A stretch of DNA of 64,000 nt from Cannabis sativa (taxonomy: Eukaryota; Streptophyta; Magnoliopsida; Rosales; Cannabaceae): the NCBI RefSeq assembly GCF_029168945.1, contig NC_083601.1, positions 22,038,160 to 22,102,159 on the forward strand, given 5' to 3'. This document shows positions 58,493-64,000 of the stretch, piece after piece. The first letter of the stretch is position 1. Every line of letters begins with the position of its first letter. The notes under the pieces are model-generated. The model made no database searches. It was not told the origin of the DNA and saw nothing but the letters and a program-made list of their open reading frames with translations. A program made the translations under genes and the position numbers.

Positions 58493-61122
58493 GAGAATTG
58501 CTATGCGGCACCGGCGGTGCCGAACACCACAACTACCTGACAGTGACTTAATACAAAATAATATTATTTAGTTTATTTATAATACTTTTTTATTAATTAT
58601 ATGGGACCCACAACCATTTTTGACCCTTTCCATCTAAATAATAAGCCCACGCGCACCATCTGCCAATAAATTATTTTCAACATTTTTTCTAATATTTAAA
58701 TGTTTATTCATGTTTACATAATTTTCAATTACCAGTAGTATAGTCATTTTTTTTTTATTTTTTTTACATCAAATTCTTTTTATTACTTTTTTAATCTCAA
58801 ACTTTCTTCTTCAAAAAAAAAAAAAAAAATTCTCAAACTTTCTAGTATTTTTATATTAAATGCTTATATATGAAAAAAATTCATTATTTTATTTTTCAAT
58901 ACATGTATATTGTATTAATATTCTTATAATTTTTACTTTTTCATTTTGTTATTTATGATTTTAGACTAAAATTTTTCCAAAAAATTAAAATTCCACTCAT
59001 ATAAAAATTAATATAATTTGAGATGTATTTTATGTAAAATAAAAATTATAAAAAAAAAGTATATTTATAGATTTTTAGAGTGTAAATAAAATTATGATAA
59101 CTATCCACATAAAATTAACATAACAAATATTTTCATTTTTCGGGACCTTCTCTATAAAATGCATAACCTTATCTATAAAATGCATATTAAAGTCATTAAA
59201 AAGTAAACTATATATACTACTAAATAACAAATTTATATATGATGTTCATAAAGTTTTGAAATTGACATCATTCCAAAAAAATATACATGGAGTATTTTAC
59301 TTTATAATAACATCTCCCAGTCATAAAATATATGCTTCGGTACATATATATTAGTATATATTTTTAGGATGATCATGATAAATCTTTGGGTCTTGGTAGT
59401 AATACATTGTTTGGCTTGAAGTTGCTTGGTGCGGCATTCCATCACTCAATGTAAGACCTACTTAATTACGACAAGAATACAATTAATCAATTAGTTTTTC
59501 AATTCTATATTTATAAATATATACAAGAAAAATAGAGTGAAACTTATACATATGATAAAGTAATTACCTTGAGTATTTTACAAAGTCGGGTTTCAAAAAT
59601 TTGGTCTAAATTAATAAGATTGTAAAGACTGCGAGTAAGATCCATTCAAATGTTTGAAATTTATTAATTCACTTGGAAGTGATATATAAGGTGTCATTGT
59701 TTCCGTATGTTGTTCCTAGATTCAAAATTTTAGTGTAAATATATTTTTATATAAACATAAATTCAAAATAGAAATTTAAATAGTTGTTTACCTTTAAGAT
59801 CATTTTTTCTTGTAAATCATGGGTAACACATTGAGTTGAAATTGTGGATACATCTTTCCCTTTTGTAGCAATATCATCTACAATATTTTCACTACGTTGA
59901 GTAGTTGACATACTAGCCCAAAATATATCTTTCAATGCTAGAACCCATCGACCTTTTTCCTTAAACAAATCACTTAACCACTCATTGTTTGAAAGTTCAA
60001 ACTCATTCATAAAATGTCTCCACTTTTCTATAGCCTTTTTCATTGCTTTGTCTTGGTCTATAGCAAGTGGTGCACATTCATTCATGCGTATAAACCATGT
60101 TCTGAACAACCAAATAAATGTATTAGTATCATCATTTGATAACAATCCACACCCCAACAATATTGAGTGCCCATGGTGATTAACTCCTACAAACAATGCA
60201 AATGGCAAATTATATTTATTTGTCAAATATGGTGTGTCAAAAGTAACTACATCACCAAACTCTTGAAATAAGGCTTTGCTCCAAGAATCTACCCAAAATA
60301 TATTTTTGATTCTACCATCATCATCTAAATCCATCATGTAAAAGAAGCTAAGATTCTTAGATTGCATACTCATAAAATAATCATGAATGACTTTAGCATC
60401 TCCAACCCCCAAACGTAAATGCCTAGCTTTATCAACAAAATTTCTGCAATCTTTTTCTAAGAATAGTGCTTTATTATGACCTCCAGCTTCACTACAAATG
60501 TTTGGAAATTTTTTGCCAAACTATAACCCTACACGATTGTTTAATTCTAACTTTATTTTTGCCCCTATGCCTATTTCCATATCGCATGTATAGAATTTTG
60601 ATTTACGAGGACTTAGACAATGATTATGCTCAAGCATAATAGAATTAATTTTGCATTGCCCATATTCATACAAAGTAACATTAATTTTTGCTTTGCAATC
60701 TGTTCTTGTTTGAGAATTAAGAATAAGAAAATTTTGTTTCTTGAGTTGAGATTTCCTAGCTCAAGAACATGAAAGGCAAACAAATTTCATTTTTCCATGT
60801 GTTGAATTACGACTTGCTTTCTTCTTAACACCAAATCCTTCTTGTTTCCATATAATTTATAGTACAAAAACAAATCATCCAATGAATCAAACTTCATTCC
60901 TATCTTAGGTGTTTCCACACTATCATTCAATTCCATTGTGCTTTCAACTTTTTTCTCACTAATATCTTTATTACTAGACAAACAAATATCTTCTTCTTCT
61001 AGAGACATTTGAAACTCTCTGTATATGTTCCTTCAAAAAAGTTGATACATAGCTAACTAATTACTAATTAACATATAATTAAAAATAAAACAATGTGTAA
61101 AGATAATCTTATGCAGTCATGG
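58493..61122 (-). mobile_element. MULE (FAR1-type) copy 2, left part
   Basis: Starts GAGAATTGCTATGCGGCACC after AACAAAGGAT, the same site as in copy 1. The Ty3 insertion is missing, giving the empty site at about 59450. The element is interrupted at 61123 by a CACTA element and its right end is outside the window. Confidence 0.82.
59747..61008 (-). pseudogene. FAR1-like MULE transposase relic (copy 2)
   Basis: The N-terminal FAR1 segment ([20 protein letters not shown]) is at 60787-61008. A 221-codon frame at 59747-60412 holds the MULE core: [46 protein letters not shown] and the FAR1-typical MSTTQRSENI. After that it jumps directly to the tail [10 protein letters not shown], skipping the SWIM zinc finger present in copy 1. 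Stops lie between the two segments (60413-60786). Confidence 0.8.
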
Positions 61123-61138
61123 CACTACAAGAAATCCC

Positions 61139-61503
61139 ATCATTAGCGGCGGGGGTATTAGCGGCGGAGCTCCTCCGCCGCTAATAATGGGGGTATTAGC
61201 GGCGGAGGCCCTCCCCCGCCGCTATTGCCAGGCTGAATTAATTTTTTTTTTAAAATATTAATAGCGGCGGGCTGTCCGCCGCTAATGCCCGCCGCTATTA
61301 CTATTAGCGGCGGGGTCCGCCGCTAATACCCCGCCGCTAATAGGTGGGCGGGAAAAATCCCGCCCATTTTGATTCAAACTATTAGCGGCGGGGTATTAGC
61401 GGCGGACCCCGCCGCTAATAGTATTTTATTTTAAAAAAAAATAAAAAAATTAATAAAATGTTATTAGCGGCGGGGTCCGCCGCTATTGCCCCGCCGCTAA
61501 TAA
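61139..61503. repeat. CACTA subterminal repeat cluster
   Basis: 17 copies of AGCGGCGG by eye, 8 on the plus and 9 on the minus strand, mostly as TATTAGCGGCGGGG. Adjacent inverted copies form strong hairpins. In En/Spm such motifs bind the TNPA-type protein; this function is inferred here. Confidence 0.85.
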
Positions 61504-61506
61504 CAC

Positions 61507-61693
61507 TATATATACCCCATCAGACCCCTCATCCCCATTTTTCCATTTTCTTTCAAAAAATTCCCCAAACCGCTCCTCCTTTCCCCTTCTCCCATTTCTG
61601 AAATTTCCACCGCCTCCATCTCCGACGCACCACCACCCCGACGCACCACCACCCCGACGCACCACCACCCCGACGCACCACCGGTTATTTTAG
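61507..61693 (+). promoter_or_regulatory. CACTA transposase promoter and 5' UTR exon
   Basis: TATATATA at 61507-61514, then a C-rich leader with 3.75 tandem copies of CGACGCACCACCACCC (61623-61683), ending at TTTTAG|GTAAGT. The matching acceptor is at 63547-63548, directly before the ATG, so an intron of about 1.85 kb in the 5' UTR is likely. Confidence 0.6.
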
Positions 61694-63548
61694 GTAAGTA
61701 TTGTATTTTTTTTTTATTATTTTAGATTTGTTATTATATAGTTTTAGGTTTTAGATTGGTTTATATAATGTATATTTAAATTTTGAATGTTATATATTTA
61801 AAGTTTTAAATAATCTGTGTAGGTTTTTATATAGAAAAATCTGTGTATATAGAAAAATGTAGGTTTTTATAATCTGTGTAGGTTTTTATAAATGTAGTTT
61901 TTTATATAGAAAAATCTGTGTATATATATATATTTTTGTATATAAAATTGGTTATATTTACATATAAATATATATATAAATCTGTGTATATATATATTTA
62001 CATATAAATCTGTGTATATATATATTTTGGGTATATATATAATCTGGGTATATTATATATATATATTTGTATATAACAGTTTATATATATATGTATATCG
62101 TAGTGTAGTATATATATTGTATTGTATTATTATGTAAAGTATAAAAATTATACATTATATATATATATATTATATATTTTGTATATATTATTTTTGTAAT
62201 GTAATAGTGTATATATTTGTGTATATACACTATTATATTATTTTTATTATTGTATATTGTATATTTTGTATATTGTAATATAATAGTGTATATATTTGTG
62301 TATTGTATATTTTGTATATATTATTTTTTTTATTTATATATTTGTGTATATAAAATATATAGTATTGGGTTTTTTTTTAAAGAAAATATAGATTATATGT
62401 TAATGTATATATAATTTATATATTGTAACAATATTGTATATTGTATTGTTGTTATTTGTAGGTTTTTTAATTAATTTTAGTAATTAGTAATTTGTAATTG
62501 TTTGTATTTGTTTATTTTATGTTAGATTTTATTGATATTAAATTGATTTGTTGTTAAGTTTGCTAAAATTTGAGAAGTAAATTTAGCAAATTTAGAATAT
62601 TGAAAAAAATTTAAAAAATTAGAAAAAAAAAATATTAGTTTGTAGCTTAATATATACATAATAAGATTTTTTTAAATAATAATATTTCAATTTTTTATTA
62701 ACTTAATAAATAATATAAATATTAAAAGTTAAAAAGATTAATTAGAAGATTTGATTTATTTTTTTAATTTTTATTAAAATTTAAATTAAATGGATTAACT
62801 TTTATTTGAATTTTAAAAAATAATTTTTTTTGTATTTTTATGGTGGTAAAAATTAGTTATTTTATATTTATTTTAATTTAGAAAATAAATTTTTTTTATA
62901 TAAATGATAAATAATTCAAAAATTTAAAAATTAAAAATTTAAAATTTAGTAATTTAATGAATTTTTATAGTGTAATATGTAAAATGAATTTTTTTATAAT
63001 ATAATTAGTTTAACTTTTTATAACTAATTTTAAGTTTCAAAAAATAATAATTCATTTAAAATTTAATTATTTGATATTTATTTAAATTTTGAAAATAAAT
63101 TTATTTTTTTATAAATAATAAAAATAACACAAAAAATTAAAAATTAATAATAAAGAACAATAATAATTCATATTTATAAATAAATTAAAAATATATCATA
63201 AATTTTGTACTCATAAAATTTCATAAGACTTTACAAAAATTTAAAAATTAATAATAAATAACAATAATAATTCATATTTATAATTATATTTAAAAATATA
63301 TCATAAAATTTATATTCATAAAATTTCATAATACTTTACAAAATTCATATTTATAATTATATTTAAAAATATATCATAACTTTTGTACTTATAAAATTTC
63401 ATAAAACTTTACAAAAATTTAAAAATTAACAATAAAGAACAATAATAATTATATTTAAAAATATATCATAAAATTCATACTCATAAAATTTCATAAGACT
63501 TTACAAAAATTTAAATATTTAATACTTCATTTGTCGTCTAAATTGTAG
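61694..63548 (+). other. Probable 5' UTR intron of the CACTA transposase gene
   Basis: Very AT-rich with long TATATA and GTATAT runs (61800-62450) and a repeated 'atatcataaaatt' word (63190-63500). No gene. Confidence 0.55.
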
Positions 63549-64000
63549 ATGGCGACAATTGATAAGTCTTGGACCAAAATCAGAAATCGTGGTTGCCATG
63601 AATTTTGGAATGGTCTACAAGCCTTTTTAGCAATGGCATCAGAACATAAGGATTGTGATGGACGAATACGATGTCCTTGTGTGAGATGTATAAATAGTAG
63701 GTTTGAAAAAATAGATAGGGTTAGAGCACACGTATTTGATCGAGGTTTTATGCAAGGATATGACAAGTGGATTTATCACGGGGAGCCTGAGGATGCCGTC
63801 GTTGATGTAGCGATTCTTGGATGTTGAATCAGAGGATGAAATGATTCCTATTTTGGAAGATTTCTTTCCCTCGACAACTGAGGCACAAGGAGAAGATGAA
63901 CAACCAACCACAAACCCACAATTTGATGACTTATTTGAGGAAATTGAAGCTGAATTGTATCCCGGTTGTGATTGGATTTCATCTCTTAACTTTTTAGCAA
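63549..64000 (+). CDS. CACTA transposase, N-terminal part (probable frameshift, cut by window edge)
   Basis: The first 92 codons read MATIDKSWTKIRNRG, then ALGCPCVRC-type cysteines (CPCVRC) and HVFDRGFMQGYDKWIYHGE, the Transposase-associated domain (PF13963 family) of plant CACTA elements. The frame stops at 63827. In another frame from about 63815 it continues VESEDEMIPILEDF to AELYPGCDWISSLNFLA, which is the expected next part, so a single-base frameshift near 63800-63825 is likely. Confidence 0.8.

Larger units (their letters stand above)
61123..64000 (+). mobile_element. CACTA (En/Spm) transposon, 5' part
   Basis: Begins CACTACAAGAAATCCC, the classic CACTA terminus, after TGG (likely 3-bp target site). 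It has dense subterminal repeats, a promoter-like TATA box and a transposase reading frame. It landed inside MULE copy 2. The right end is outside the window. Confidence 0.9.

Noticed and set aside
61483..61668. Minus-strand Gly/Trp-rich frame in the CACTA leader
   Set aside because: Produced by the tandem CGACGCACCACCACCC repeats.

Overview
The window reads as nuclear DNA of a flowering plant, very probably a eudicot. It has spliced genes with GT/AG introns, long AT-rich non-coding stretches, plant-type LTR retrotransposons primed by initiator tRNA-Met, MULE, CACTA, hAT and Harbinger elements, and a 5S-derived Cassandra-like repeat. The species cannot be fixed from the sequence alone.

Two host genes are visible. 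They are tandem copies of one flavin-containing monooxygenase of the plant FMO1 type (the Arabidopsis FMO1 homologue acts in pipecolate N-hydroxylation and systemic acquired resistance). Copy 1 (1186-22103, +) is complete: five exons join to a 522-residue protein with FAD, FMO-signature, NADPH and C-terminal motifs intact. Its first intron is about 17.6 kb because of nested transposons. Copy 2 (exon 1 at 55455-55910, +) differs by four substitutions and one missing Ala in exon 1, and runs past the right edge. Upstream and intron sequence is also duplicated (1-4231 with 52745-59454; 12910-15600 with 59455-61120).

Layout. 1-22.1 kb: FMO copy 1. Its intron 1 holds a FAR1-type MULE (3287-16204), itself split by a Ty3/gypsy chromovirus-type element (4237-12904) with a single intact 1539-codon gag-pol frame. 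22.9-30.2 kb: a complete Copia-type element on the minus strand with 530-bp LTRs, a TAATT target duplication and a decayed interior. About 31-35.3 kb: a decayed plus-strand Copia element. 35.3-47.8 kb: a cluster of 1.8-kb Copia LTRs, two of them head to head as a very large inverted repeat, plus a decayed minus-strand Copia interior carrying a hAT MITE (40959-41703). 47.8-52.7 kb: a third Copia-like leader, foldback elements, a Cassandra-like 5S repeat and a Tourist-like MITE. 52.7-64 kb: FMO copy 2 with a Pack-MULE-like element upstream, two related hAT MITEs, a foldback element, the second copy of the MULE, and the 5' half of a CACTA element (61123 to the edge) that landed inside that MULE.

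Because the MULE sits at the same intron position in both FMO copies, events can be ordered: MULE insertion, then FMO duplication, then the Ty3 element in copy 1 and, separately, the Pack-MULE, hAT MITEs, foldback and CACTA elements in copy 2.

The strongest unexplained signal is a clustered dyad, ACGAC-NN-GTCGT. It occurs seven times at 28618-28846, eight times at 32031-32262, and in degraded form at 47943-48007, each time in what looks like the leader between primer site and gag of a Copia-type element. The arms are constant apart from CpG-decay changes, while the two central bases vary. No described element family known to me explains it.
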